NCBI RefSeq assembly: GCF_031157255.1 | Contig: NZ_JAVIFX010000017.1 | Coordinates: forward strand, 109,676 to 173,675 | DNA from: Bradyrhizobium sp. LHD-71 | GTDB taxonomy: Bacteria > Pseudomonadota > Alphaproteobacteria > Rhizobiales > Xanthobacteraceae | Length of the DNA stretch: 64,000 nt | Direction: 5' to 3' | Shown: positions 1-8,241 of the stretch, in pieces | Layout of the letters: each line of letters opens with the position of its first letter | Position numbering within the stretch: position 1 is the first letter of the stretch | The notes under the pieces: model-generated | Seen by the model: only the letters and a program-made list of their open reading frames with translations | Databases searched by the model: none | Told to the model about the DNA's origin: nothing | Made by a program: the position numbers and the translations under genes

Positions 1-531
1 GCGCCTGTCGCCTTCATCGATCTCCGCAAGCAGCGCCTCTGTGCGCATGCGCACCGCGTAGTGCAGTCGGAAATCGCGGCCGAGCGCTTGCAGGCGGTCG
101 ATCATGCAGAGGATCGGCGTGATGCCGATGCCGCCGGCGATGAGGACCGACGATGAAGCGTTCTCATTCAGTGCGAAATTGTTACGCGGCAGGCCGATCT
201 TCAAAACGCTGCCGACACGGACCTGCTCGTACAGAAAGCGTGAGCCGCCGCGCCCCTGTTCCTCCAGCTTGATGCCGAGCAGGTAGCGCGACCGGTCGGC
301 CTGCGAACTCGCGATAGAATATTGACGGATGGTGCCGTTCGGCAGATTCACGTCCACATGCGCGCCAGCCGTGAATTTCGGCACACTGCGTCCATCCAGC
401 GTCCTAAACTCGAACAGGTTGGTGCCCTCACCGCCGTAAAGAATGGCGGTCAGCCGCATGTGGATGGCACCGTTCGCATCGACGGGTGCTTGCATCTCGG
501 CGGGGATGCGAGAGGGAATGCGGTTCAACAT
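1..531 (-). CDS. PDR/VanB-type flavin reductase, C-terminus off the window
   Basis: This is a partial reductase of the phthalate dioxygenase reductase type, which passes electrons from NAD(P)H through flavin and a [2Fe-2S] centre to a Rieske oxygenase. The visible 177 residues hold a ferredoxin-reductase FAD domain with an RQYS motif and the nucleotide-binding motif GGIGITPI. The C-terminal plant-type ferredoxin domain expected for the family lies beyond the left edge. I chose the ATG at 529-531; a GTG at 541-543 in the same frame is an alternative. It is 34 bases downstream of the split-barrel gene on the same strand, and divergent from the Rieske oxygenase at 1595, its likely electron acceptor. 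The family call is firm; the partnership is inferred from position. Confidence 0.85.
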   Translation of the reverse strand, partial: MLNRIPSRIPAEMQAPVDANGAIHMRLTAILYGGEGTNLFEFRTLDGRSVPKFTAGAHVDVNLPNGTIRQYSIASSQADRSRYLLGIKLEEQGRGGSRFLYEQVRVGSVLKIGLPRNNFALNENASSSVLIAGGIGITPILCMIDRLQALGRDFRLHYAVRMRTEALLAEIDEGDRR

Positions 532-565
532 GCGTGTGTCCACCGCCGCGTCTTGGCGTCGAAGG

Positions 566-1363
566 TCATCGTTCGCGCACCATGAGCACACGGTCGATCT
601 GGCCGGCGCGACTGAGGCCGGCATAGCCTTCGACGCGATCGAGATCGATGATGACGGCCGTGCCGAGCTGCGCGAAGTCATGCGCCTGCTCCACGGCGGG
701 AGATGCATTGTAGATGCGCAGCCGTTCGGCGTTGTCGGTGGTGATGCGGGCGCGGCCCTGGAATTGATACGTCGATTTGCTGTCCTCGTTGCGATACATC
801 AGCGCAACTCTTGGATTGGCTCGGATCGACCGCAGCATCTGTCCTTGCGTGTTACGCACCCACAGCGCCAGCTGATCGTCGCCGAACGCTTGCACGGAGC
901 CGCGAAACGACAGCACCGGCTGTCCGCGTTCGTCCGTGTAGGCGATCAACATTGGATGTCGTGTCGCCAGAGCGTTGTCGACGAGGTCTTTCAACTTCGG
1001 TGTCAGGCGAAGCGCGGTTGAAGGCGCCGGGCGAGGCGGCAGGTGCTGATGCTGCACGGCGCTGATGCGCTCGCCGTCGAAGCGGAACGTCAGCACCACG
1101 CCGGCGCGCGGGGCGTCCTTCGGCAGTTGTCCGGTCGCGCGGGTGCCGTCGGCGATCAGTTCGGGCGTGGTCCAGGCGGCCTGCCGATACATTTCACGCG
1201 TCGGCTGTCGGGCGATGCGGTCGAGCACGCTGTCGACCCCAGACAGATTGACGCCGAGGGCCGTGAAGGCCGGCGTCTCGGTCAGGAGCGGGCGCATGGC
1301 CGCTTCATCGCTCTGCGAAAGCGCCTCCAGCATCCGGCGCGTGGTCTCGATCCGCTCGTTCAT
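566..1363 (-). CDS. SnoaL-like plus pyridoxamine 5'-phosphate oxidase-like split-barrel protein
   Basis: The protein has about 265 residues. The first 108 look like an NTF2/SnoaL fold. From about residue 115 there is an FMN-binding split barrel of the PNPOx type, with an N-terminal strand ending in the sequence LIAYTDERGQPVLSF and a block around VRNTQGQMLRSIRANPRVAL. Such proteins bind flavin, F420 or haem; the reaction here cannot be read. I placed the start at the ATG 1361-1363; an open extension runs to 1534 but crosses the divergent promoter. It precedes the reductase gene and probably shares its transcript. A role in the aromatic pathway, for example as a small flavin reductase, is inference from context. 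Confidence 0.75.
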   Translation of the reverse strand: MNERIETTRRMLEALSQSDEAAMRPLLTETPAFTALGVNLSGVDSVLDRIARQPTREMYRQAAWTTPELIADGTRATGQLPKDAPRAGVVLTFRFDGERISAVQHQHLPPRPAPSTALRLTPKLKDLVDNALATRHPMLIAYTDERGQPVLSFRGSVQAFGDDQLALWVRNTQGQMLRSIRANPRVALMYRNEDSKSTYQFQGRARITTDNAERLRIYNASPAVEQAHDFAQLGTAVIIDLDRVEGYAGLSRAGQIDRVLMVRER

Positions 1364-1464
1364 CGGACGGGCCGCCGGCGGCACGAAAGAGGCGTCATAA
1401 GCGCCCGCGCACGGAAAACGGAACGAAATTCTGTACGCATGCTGGCCTCCTTTGCCGCTTAAAA

Positions 1465-1496
1465 TTGACAATTCATACAAAACGGAATTATATTCC
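1465..1496. promoter_or_regulatory. Divergent promoter with a palindromic operator candidate
   Basis: On the plus strand TTGACA at 1465-1470 and TATATT at 1489-1494 are 18 bases apart and fit a sigma-70 promoter for the Rieske operon. On the minus strand a perfect TATAAT occupies 1492-1487, but no good -35 box is seen behind it. The 13-base palindrome GGAATTATATTCC (1484-1496, arms GGAAT/ATTCC) covers both -10 elements, so one regulator bound there could control both directions. Confidence 0.6.
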
Positions 1497-1594
1497 AATT
1501 TATGGCGCGCTGTCGAGCGCGCCCAGGCGAGCACCAGGTCGAATTTTCAATCGCAGGGGGCGAACGCCCTCATTTCATTCGCGGGAGCGCACAC

Positions 1595-2911
1595 ATGGCC
1601 TCAGCAATCGAGACCGACGAACTGACACGGGTTGGCCCCGGGACGATCATGGGCGATTTGATGCGCCAGTATTGGATCCCCGCCGCCAAATCGAGCGAGG
1701 TGAAGGCTGGAGGCGAACCGCTGAAGCTCTTGCTGCTCGGCGAGAAACTGGTCGCCTTCCGTGACGAAACCACGGGCCGCGTCGGCGTCATGGACCAGCG
1801 CTGTCCGCATCGCTGCGCGTCGCTGTTCCTCGGCCGCAACGAGCCTGGAGGGCTTCGCTGCATCTATCATGGCTGGAAGTTCGACGTGGACGGCAATTGT
1901 CTGGAGATGCCCAACGTCGCGCCGGCACAGCGCTTCGAGGACAAGGTCAAGGCGAAAGCCTACAAGGTGAACGAACGCGGCGGACTCATCTGGGTCTACA
2001 TGGGGGCGCGCGCGGAAGCGCCGCCGATGCCGATGATCGAGGCGACGCTGCTGCCGGAAGAGGAGATCAACGCGCAGTTCGTGCAGCGCGAATGCAACTG
2101 GATGCAGGCGCTCGAAGGCGACATCGACACCTCGCACTTCAGCTTCCTGCACATCGGCAGCGTCACGGCCGACCAGGTGCCCGAAGACAGCATGCTGAAG
2201 TATCAGATCGCCTGCCGTTCGCCGGAATATCACGTGGCCGACACCGAGTGGGGCACAATGTACGCCGCCTATCGGCCGACCGAGGATGAGCGCATCTACT
2301 GGCGCTTCGCCCAGTTCGGCTTCCCGTTCTGGGCGCAAGTGCCGCAGGGCAACATCATCGACCGCGTTTCCGCGCGCGCATGGGTGCCGATGGACGATCA
2401 CCACACCATGTCGGTCACACTGAACTGGACCAAGATGTCGCGCGCAACATCGTCGCTGAAGGACGGCAAGCCGATACCCGGCGCGATGCCGCAACTGGAC
2501 ATGCTGCCGAACGAAAATGAGTGGTACGGCCGCTTCCGCCCCAACGCGAACGACCGCAACAACTACTTCATCGACCGGGAAGCGCAGCGCAACGGCACCA
2601 TCTACTCGGGCATCACCCACATCCACATGCAGGATCAGGCGGTGACCGAGAGCATGGGACCGATCACCGACCACGATTTCGAACATCTTGCGCCGTCCGA
2701 CCAGATGATCGCCCGCACGCGACGTCGTCTCGTGCACGCCGCCCGCGCTCTGCGTGAGAAGGGTACCGTTCCGCCGGCCGTCGATAATCCGGAAGTGTTC
2801 CTGCGCGCCCGCTCGGGCGAATGCTTGGTGGCGACCAGCGACTGGCGCGAAGCCTATGCTGCGAAGCTGCAGGAGATCGTGCGTCCTGCCTATGCGGTCG
2901 CGGCCGAATAG
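1595..2911 (+). CDS. Rieske non-haem iron aromatic ring-hydroxylating oxygenase, alpha subunit
   Basis: This is the 438-residue catalytic subunit of an aromatic oxygenase, closest in layout to the phthalate 4,5-dioxygenase group. The Rieske [2Fe-2S] ligands are visible as C70, H72, C89 and H92. The mononuclear iron site follows in the segment EGDIDTSHFSFLH, with D178 as the bridging aspartate and H181 and H186 as ligands. No separate beta subunit gene follows, as expected for alpha-only members. The start at 1595 has GGGAG at 1583-1587; an upstream in-frame ATG at 1502 is too close to the promoter. The gene opens the rightward operon, and the reductase at 1-531 is the likely electron donor. 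The substrate is unknown; carboxylated or ether-substituted aromatics are typical for the group. Confidence 0.92.
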   Translation: MASAIETDELTRVGPGTIMGDLMRQYWIPAAKSSEVKAGGEPLKLLLLGEKLVAFRDETTGRVGVMDQRCPHRCASLFLGRNEPGGLRCIYHGWKFDVDGNCLEMPNVAPAQRFEDKVKAKAYKVNERGGLIWVYMGARAEAPPMPMIEATLLPEEEINAQFVQRECNWMQALEGDIDTSHFSFLHIGSVTADQVPEDSMLKYQIACRSPEYHVADTEWGTMYAAYRPTEDERIYWRFAQFGFPFWAQVPQGNIIDRVSARAWVPMDDHHTMSVTLNWTKMSRATSSLKDGKPIPGAMPQLDMLPNENEWYGRFRPNANDRNNYFIDREAQRNGTIYSGITHIHMQDQAVTESMGPITDHDFEHLAPSDQMIARTRRRLVHAARALREKGTVPPAVDNPEVFLRARSGECLVATSDWREAYAAKLQEIVRPAYAVAAE

Positions 2912-3005
2912 GACGACGTGCATCGGCTCTCTTCTCGCTCTGCCCGCGATCGCTGTTGCGGGCAGGCTGAGAAGCACCCCTGACAAAGAACAAGAGGAAA
3001 CGACA

Positions 3006-4022
3006 ATGGCGAAGATCGTCCTGGGCATGGCCACCTCGCATGGACCCCTTCTGTCAACGCCGCCGGAACAGTGGGGCGAGCGCGTCAAGGCCGACCGGAC
3101 CAATCCAGCGCTCTGGTTTCGGGGCACGCCCTACAAATTCGATGCGCTCGAGACGCTGCGTTCGGCGGAAAAGCTCGATCAGAAATCCGAGCTGGCTGAG
3201 CGCCAGACCCGCTACGCGCGCTGCCGCAAGGCGCTCGATGCTCTGGCGGCCACGTTCGAGACGGCCAATCCGGACGTCGTCGTGATTGTCGGTAACGACC
3301 AGCAGGAGATCTTCTGCGACAAGAACATGCCGGCATTCTCGGTCTACTGGGGCGAAAGCGTCACCAACCGTCCGCCGACCGAGGAGCAGATGGCGAAAAT
3401 GCCGCCGGGCTCCTCGCTTGCAACCTTCGCGCACCGACCCGAGAAGGAGACGCATTATCCGTGCGCGCCGGACCTTGGACGCCACATCATTCAGACGATG
3501 ATGGACAAGGAGTTCGACGTCGGCACCTCAAAGGCGTTGCCGAGCGACGGGCTCGAATGGTCACGAGACTCGTTGCCGCATGCGTTCGGTTTTATCCTGC
3601 GGCAGATCATGAAGGATCGGCCTGTTCCGCACGTGCCGGTCATGATCAACACCTTCTATCCGCCGAACCAGCCGACGGCGCAACGCTGCCACCGCTTCGG
3701 CCTCGCACTGAAAGAGGCGATCGAAGGCTTTCCCAAAGACGCGCGCGTCGCGGTGATCGCCTCGGGCGGCCTGTCGCATTTCGTCGTCGACGAGGATCTT
3801 GACCAGAAATTCCTCGGCTTTCTCAAGAAGGGCGACGTCAAGGGCATGACCACTATGCCCGAGACGTTTCTGCAGTCGGGCACGTCGGAGTTCAAGAACT
3901 GGATTCCCGTCGGCGCCATCGCCCACGGCGCCGGCCTCGCCATGGACGTGGTCGATTACGTTCCTTGTTACCGCTCGTCGGCGGGCACGGGCAACGCTAT
4001 GGGGTTCGTCCGTTGGACGTGA
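3006..4022 (+). CDS. LigB-type (class III) extradiol dioxygenase homologue
   Basis: The 338-residue protein belongs to the LigB superfamily of non-haem iron enzymes that open catechol-type rings. Motifs in order: H12 in the sequence ATSHGPLL (first iron ligand), a strand PDVVVIVGND followed by QQEIF, the active-site histidine in SGGLSH, and the glutamate in TSEFKNWI that fits the third ligand. The second iron-ligand histidine expected after GND is not seen; Q99 and Q100 stand there. The start has a strong AGAGGA at 2993-2998. It lies 94 bases after the Rieske gene, probably in the same operon, which would fit cleavage of a hydroxylated product. Activity is uncertain because of the missing histidine. 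Confidence 0.82.
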   Translation: MAKIVLGMATSHGPLLSTPPEQWGERVKADRTNPALWFRGTPYKFDALETLRSAEKLDQKSELAERQTRYARCRKALDALAATFETANPDVVVIVGNDQQEIFCDKNMPAFSVYWGESVTNRPPTEEQMAKMPPGSSLATFAHRPEKETHYPCAPDLGRHIIQTMMDKEFDVGTSKALPSDGLEWSRDSLPHAFGFILRQIMKDRPVPHVPVMINTFYPPNQPTAQRCHRFGLALKEAIEGFPKDARVAVIASGGLSHFVVDEDLDQKFLGFLKKGDVKGMTTMPETFLQSGTSEFKNWIPVGAIAHGAGLAMDVVDYVPCYRSSAGTGNAMGFVRWT

Positions 4023-4054
4023 GCACGCTGTCCACCGCGCGGAGCGAAGAAACG

Positions 4055-4579
4055 ATGTCGGACAGGTCTGAGGACTTTCGACAGTCGGTACGCGCCGTGG
4101 CGCTCGCGCGGGCCGAGCGCGACCGCGAGACCGGGATCAGCCCTCCGGACGCGATGCTGCCGCGCCAGCGCCACTGGCAGGAGTTGCACCGCCTGTCGCG
4201 CAAGTTCGACATGGAGACGCGGCAGCTGATCGAGCAGGTGGTGGCAGCCGCCAACATCGAGCTCGGCCCGCACGGATTTCGTATCCAGCCCACGCGCATC
4301 ATGCGTCGGCTGCCAGGCGAGGTGAACGGCGCCGCCTGGCTGATCGCGTCCGAGACCGGCATTGAGCCGAGCGGCACGCTGACGTTCAAGTTGCGCGATA
4401 CGGGCCGGCTTTGCATCGAAGCGGAAGGCTTGCCGCTCGCGATCCGCTTCGACGGCGCCGATCGCAAGGAGCTCGAAATGCCGCTCGACGAGCTCACCCG
4501 CGCGCACGTGGAGGCGGCGTTCCTAAGCTTTATTCGCGAAGTCCTTGGCGGCGCCCAGCACGCGTTTGCGGACGATTGA
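4055..4579 (+). CDS. Unknown protein in the aromatic cluster
   Basis: I do not recognise this 174-residue protein. The first half is rich in charged helices (arginine, glutamate, glutamine). The second half looks like alternating strands and ends with a helix around THVEAAFLSF-like sequence and an acidic tail. No signal peptide, membrane segment or cofactor motif is visible. The ATG at 4055 is preceded by GGAG at 4041-4044; the gene starts 32 bases after the LigB-type gene, so it is probably co-transcribed. By position it could be a small subunit or accessory protein of one of the dioxygenases, but nothing in the sequence proves it. Confidence 0.65.
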   Translation: MSDRSEDFRQSVRAVALARAERDRETGISPPDAMLPRQRHWQELHRLSRKFDMETRQLIEQVVAAANIELGPHGFRIQPTRIMRRLPGEVNGAAWLIASETGIEPSGTLTFKLRDTGRLCIEAEGLPLAIRFDGADRKELEMPLDELTRAHVEAAFLSFIREVLGGAQHAFADD

Positions 4580-4628
4580 AACGCACTGGTGCTCGATCTC
4601 GGGACTTCGATGCAACGGGGGGCCGGGG

Positions 4629-5600
4629 ATGAGATCGGGTGCAATGATCCTCGCAGCATTGCTGTCGATGGGGACGACGGGCTCGTCGGCGGAGGAATAT
4701 CCCACTCGGCCGATTACCATCATTGTGTCGGCCGGGGCGGGCACGACCGGCGACAACGGCATAAGAATTCTTGCACGTTTCATGGCCGCAAGGCTTGGGC
4801 AGCCGGTCGTCGTCGAGAATAAGCCGGGCGCTGCCGGAATTGTCGGAACAGAGGCCGGAGCCCGCGCGAAGCCGGATGGGTATACGCTGACTTTCACTTA
4901 CTCGACGGCGATGGCCGTTTACCCGTGGCTGCACAAGAAGCTGACATACGATCCGGTCAAGTCGTTTGCTCCGGTGCATACGACCTCCCAAAGTGGGCTT
5001 GTGATGCTGGTCAATCCGCAAAGGCCGTACAAGTCCTTGTCCGAGCTGATCGAGTTTGGAAAAAACAATCCCGGCAAGATCAATTACGGGTCACTCGGTA
5101 TCGGGACAGGTGCTCACCTGACTGCAGAACTGCTGCAGCTGCGCACCGGAATCAAGATGGAGCACATCGTCTACAAGCTGGGGACCGCTATGTTGGCGGA
5201 CCTTTTGGCTGGCGTCATTGACGCTGCATTCGATCAACCGAATACACCTCGCCCACACATCGAGTCGGGGAGGTTGAGGGCGATTGCAATGACACACAAA
5301 GAGCGACTTCCGACGTTCCCCGATATTCCGACATTCGCCGAATTGGGATTACCGGACATAGACATGACCAATTGGGGAGTCATCGTCGCTCCGGCGGGCA
5401 CGCCCCGTCACATTGTCGAGAAGCTCAGCGCTGTGATCGCCGACGCCAAGAAGGAGCGGGAGGTCGTTGATTACTATAAGCTCGGAGATTCCACGGTCAT
5501 CGACTTGGATTACAATGCATTTCCGGCGTTTCACGCGGCTGAGCTGAAGAGCTACAAGGAGCTCATCGAAAAGGCCGGCATCACCCTTGACGGCCATTGA
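4629..5600 (+). CDS. TctC/Bug-type periplasmic solute-binding protein
   Basis: The protein has 323 residues with an N-terminal signal peptide (about residues 1-21) followed by the family's opening block EEYPTRPITIIV. Further typical blocks are GQPVVVENKPGAAG, the segment around INYGSLGIGTGAHL and the C-terminal APAGTP. Proteins of this family bind carboxylates, including aromatic acids, in the periplasm for tripartite tricarboxylate transporters. No TctA or TctB membrane gene is nearby, so it may serve transporters elsewhere or act as a sensor. The start at 4629 gives a proper signal peptide; it begins 50 bases after the unknown gene. Its base composition seems lower in G+C than its neighbours, which hints at later insertion into the cluster. 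Confidence 0.88.
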   Translation: MRSGAMILAALLSMGTTGSSAEEYPTRPITIIVSAGAGTTGDNGIRILARFMAARLGQPVVVENKPGAAGIVGTEAGARAKPDGYTLTFTYSTAMAVYPWLHKKLTYDPVKSFAPVHTTSQSGLVMLVNPQRPYKSLSELIEFGKNNPGKINYGSLGIGTGAHLTAELLQLRTGIKMEHIVYKLGTAMLADLLAGVIDAAFDQPNTPRPHIESGRLRAIAMTHKERLPTFPDIPTFAELGLPDIDMTNWGVIVAPAGTPRHIVEKLSAVIADAKKEREVVDYYKLGDSTVIDLDYNAFPAFHAAELKSYKELIEKAGITLDGH

Positions 5601-5628
5601 GCCCAAGCATGAACACCTGAGTTGGCCG

Positions 5629-6588
5629 ATGCCCCTAGAACCGATCTTCGATGTCGCCCATCTTGGCCATGTCGAACTCCTGAGCGACAAGCCGGAAGCG
5701 AGCCTCCACTTCTTCGTCAATGTGCTGGGTCTCACCGAGAGCGGGCGCGAGGGCGACAGCGTCTATCTTCGCGCCTACGACGACTACGAGTTTCACACGC
5801 TGAAGCTGACCGCCTCAAACAGCACCGGCATGCGCCATGTCGGCTATCGCGCAGCCAGTCCGCAGGCGCTGGAGCGGCGCGTGAAGGCGATCGAACGGCT
5901 CGGCTGCGGTATCGGCTGGAGCGACGGCGACCTCGGCCACGGCCCGGCCTACCAGTTCCACGATCCGGACGATCACGTGTTCGAAATCTATTACGAGACC
6001 CGCCGCTACGAGGCACCGGAGGACCAGAAGCCCGCGCTGAAAAACCAACCGCAGCGTTTTCCTGCGCGCGGCGTCGCGACGCGGCGGCTCGACCATTTCA
6101 ACCTGCTGGCGGTTGATGTCGATGCCATCCGCGATTTCCTGCCGAAAGCGCTCGGCAGCCGCGTCACCGAGCAGATCGTGCTGAACGACGGGTCGGTGGG
6201 CGGCTGCTGGTTCACGGTCAACAACAAGTCCTATGACGTCGCCTATACGCGCGATGCCACCGGCACGCGCGGACGCTTCCATCACATCACCTACGCGGTG
6301 GATCAGCGCGAGCACATCCTGCAGGCGGCCGACATCTTTCTCGAAAACGGCGTGCACATCGAGACCGGACCGCACAAGCACGCCATTCAGCAGACGTTCT
6401 TCCTCTATGTGTACGAGCCCGCCGGCAACCGCGTGGAAGTCGCCAATGCCGGCGCCCGGCTGATCCTCGCCCCCGACTGGCAAACGGTCACCTGGGGCGA
6501 GGAGGAACGCAAGAAGGGGCAGGCGTGGGGTTTGAAAACGATCGAGTCCTTTCACACCCACGGCACGCCGCCGGCAAAGCCGGGCTGA
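5629..6588 (+). CDS. VOC-family (class I) extradiol ring-cleavage dioxygenase
   Basis: The 319-residue protein has two vicinal-oxygen-chelate modules. The second module carries the full iron triad of type I extradiol dioxygenases: His in LDHFN, His in RFHHITY and Glu in NRVEV. Enzymes of this family open a catechol ring next to the hydroxyls using ferrous iron. I chose the ATG at 5629; a TTG at 5587 in frame would overlap the solute-binding gene by 14 bases and cannot be excluded. It is the last gene of the rightward cluster, and converges on the ABC-F gene 34 bases away. With the LigB-type gene upstream this cluster carries two unrelated ring-cleavage folds. Confidence 0.88.
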   Translation: MPLEPIFDVAHLGHVELLSDKPEASLHFFVNVLGLTESGREGDSVYLRAYDDYEFHTLKLTASNSTGMRHVGYRAASPQALERRVKAIERLGCGIGWSDGDLGHGPAYQFHDPDDHVFEIYYETRRYEAPEDQKPALKNQPQRFPARGVATRRLDHFNLLAVDVDAIRDFLPKALGSRVTEQIVLNDGSVGGCWFTVNNKSYDVAYTRDATGTRGRFHHITYAVDQREHILQAADIFLENGVHIETGPHKHAIQQTFFLYVYEPAGNRVEVANAGARLILAPDWQTVTWGEEERKKGQAWGLKTIESFHTHGTPPAKPG

Positions 6589-6621
6589 CTGGTGCCGGGT
6601 CAACGAAGACCGGCCAACGTC

Positions 6622-8136
6622 TCAGTTGGACATCAACCTGTCGAAAACCGGATCGGGGTCGTCGACCTCGACCAGGCGTTTGCCCGTGATCACCCAGATC
6701 CGTGTTGCCAAAGCGCGCACAAAAGCACGGTCATGGCTGACCATGAGGCAAGCCGCACCATGCTCGATCAGCTCGCTCTGCAGCATGTCCTGCCCCTCGA
6801 TATCGAGATGATTGGTCGGCTCGTCCAGCAGATAGAAATTCGGCTGTGCCAGCCGCAACAGCAGCATCGCCAGCCGCGCTCGCTGTCCTCCCGAAAGGCC
6901 AGCAATCGGCGCAGCCTGAGCATCGATGGCGATTCCCGCGCCGGCGAGCTGGGCGCGAGCATGATGCTCTGTCAGATCGCTTGACCGCGTAACCGCGTCC
7001 AGAGGCGTCGCAAAGCCATCAAGCTGGGATAGTGCCTGGTCGGAATGGCCGAGCCTGAGGCTGGCTGCGCCGCGGATATCCGGCTCCGATCCCGCAAGGG
7101 CCGCCTGCAGCCGCTTGACGAGCCGTGTCTTGCCGGCGCCGTTGGCCCCGAGCACGGCCAACCGATCCCCTTTCTCGATCCAGAAGCGCCCGGTGCGAAA
7201 TAGAAGCCGCCCGTCCGGCGTCGTGATCGCTGCGTCATCGATTGTCACCAGCGCCTTCGCATGAGTGCCGCTATTGGTCAGGCGGATCGCACCGGCCGAC
7301 CGCTCCTGATGCGCGGGTCGCGCCCGCTGTTCGAGCTTGTCGGCTCGCGCGGAAAGCTGTCTGGTCTTCACCACCAGCAGATCCGATCCGGAATTGATGC
7401 CGATGTTCTTGAGCTTCGCCGCCTGCTGTCGCAGCGCCTTCACCTTGCGCATGTCGTTGTCGAATTGCCTGTCCCGGGCGGCGTCCTGTTCTTCCAAGGC
7501 CCGCAGGGCGGGGGAGTAAGGCAGCGAGAAATCCGAGCTTTGCTCCGGGCGCAGGAACATGGTGCGGTTGGTGACATCGTCGAGAAAGGCGCGATCATGA
7601 CTCGCTGCGATCACCGCGCAATCCCGCGGCAAGGCGGCGAGAAACCTCTGCAGCGCGCCGATCCGGCCGATATCGAGATGATTGGTCGGCTCGTCGAGCA
7701 GGAGCAAATCAGGTTCGACCACCGCGGCCCTCGCCAGAAGCATCGTCCGTTGCCAGCCTCCGGAGAGATTCTGAACGGCAGCGCCCCGTAAGGGCTCGTC
7801 CACGGCGAGATCATCGAGCAGGACATCGACCCGCCAGCCTTCGGTTGCAGCAACCTCCGGCGCGAGAGCGTCGCGCACAGCATCATGGAAGCTCAGGGAC
7901 TGCAGACGTTCGGGCGGGTCCTGCGGGGCGAGCGCGACCACCAGCCCGCGCGCGCGGGTGATGCGTCCCGCCGTGGCTTCTTCCTCTCCCGCCATGACGC
8001 GCAACAGAGAAGACTTGCCCCGCCCATTGGCGGCCACAAGGCCGAGGCGGTCCCCTTTGGCGATTGCGAAGCTGAGCCCGGCAAAGAGGGGCTCGCGACG
8101 AGTGAGGGAAAGATCTTTGATGGCGATCAGGGACAT
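6622..8136 (-). CDS. ABC-F family ATPase with two nucleotide-binding domains
   Basis: The 504-residue soluble protein has two ABC domains and no membrane segments. Domain one carries the Walker A ANGRGKS (about residues 36-42), LSGGW and the Walker B LLLDEPTNHLD. Domain two carries GANGAGKT, LSGGQ and a second LLDEPTNHLD. Between them lies a charged linker with coiled-coil character. ABC-F proteins act on the ribosome, either as translation factors or as target-protection antibiotic resistance factors; which of these applies cannot be told. The first Walker A has Arg where Ala is usual. The gene stands alone, with a long leader holding a GC-rich hairpin at 8218-8241. Confidence 0.9.
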   Translation of the reverse strand: MSLIAIKDLSLTRREPLFAGLSFAIAKGDRLGLVAANGRGKSSLLRVMAGEEEATAGRITRARGLVVALAPQDPPERLQSLSFHDAVRDALAPEVAATEGWRVDVLLDDLAVDEPLRGAAVQNLSGGWQRTMLLARAAVVEPDLLLLDEPTNHLDIGRIGALQRFLAALPRDCAVIAASHDRAFLDDVTNRTMFLRPEQSSDFSLPYSPALRALEEQDAARDRQFDNDMRKVKALRQQAAKLKNIGINSGSDLLVVKTRQLSARADKLEQRARPAHQERSAGAIRLTNSGTHAKALVTIDDAAITTPDGRLLFRTGRFWIEKGDRLAVLGANGAGKTRLVKRLQAALAGSEPDIRGAASLRLGHSDQALSQLDGFATPLDAVTRSSDLTEHHARAQLAGAGIAIDAQAAPIAGLSGGQRARLAMLLLRLAQPNFYLLDEPTNHLDIEGQDMLQSELIEHGAACLMVSHDRAFVRALATRIWVITGKRLVEVDDPDPVFDRLMSN

Positions 8137-8217
8137 TGCAGTCTCATCGAGTCAGGAAGGCGCTGCGATGCGCGCCGGAAAGGCTGACGATGAGACGGCG
8201 ATGTGGTCCCTATGTCA

Positions 8218-8241
8218 GCCCCGCGAGATGAAGCGCGGGGC
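8218..8241 (-). promoter_or_regulatory. GC-rich hairpin upstream of the ABC-F gene
   Basis: GCCCCGCG (8218-8225) and CGCGGGGC (8234-8241) form a perfect 8-bp stem with an 8-base loop, about 80 bases before the ABC-F start. No T-run follows on the minus strand. It may be a leader hairpin; attenuation is known for some ABC-F genes. The rest of the gap 8137-8490 holds no convincing gene. A smaller AT-rich hairpin GATAAG/CTTATC lies near 8313-8328. Confidence 0.4.

Noticed and set aside
1601..3127. Minus-strand frame of 508 codons opposite the Rieske oxygenase
   Set aside because: The opposite strand has clear Rieske motifs and a ribosome binding site; this frame has none.
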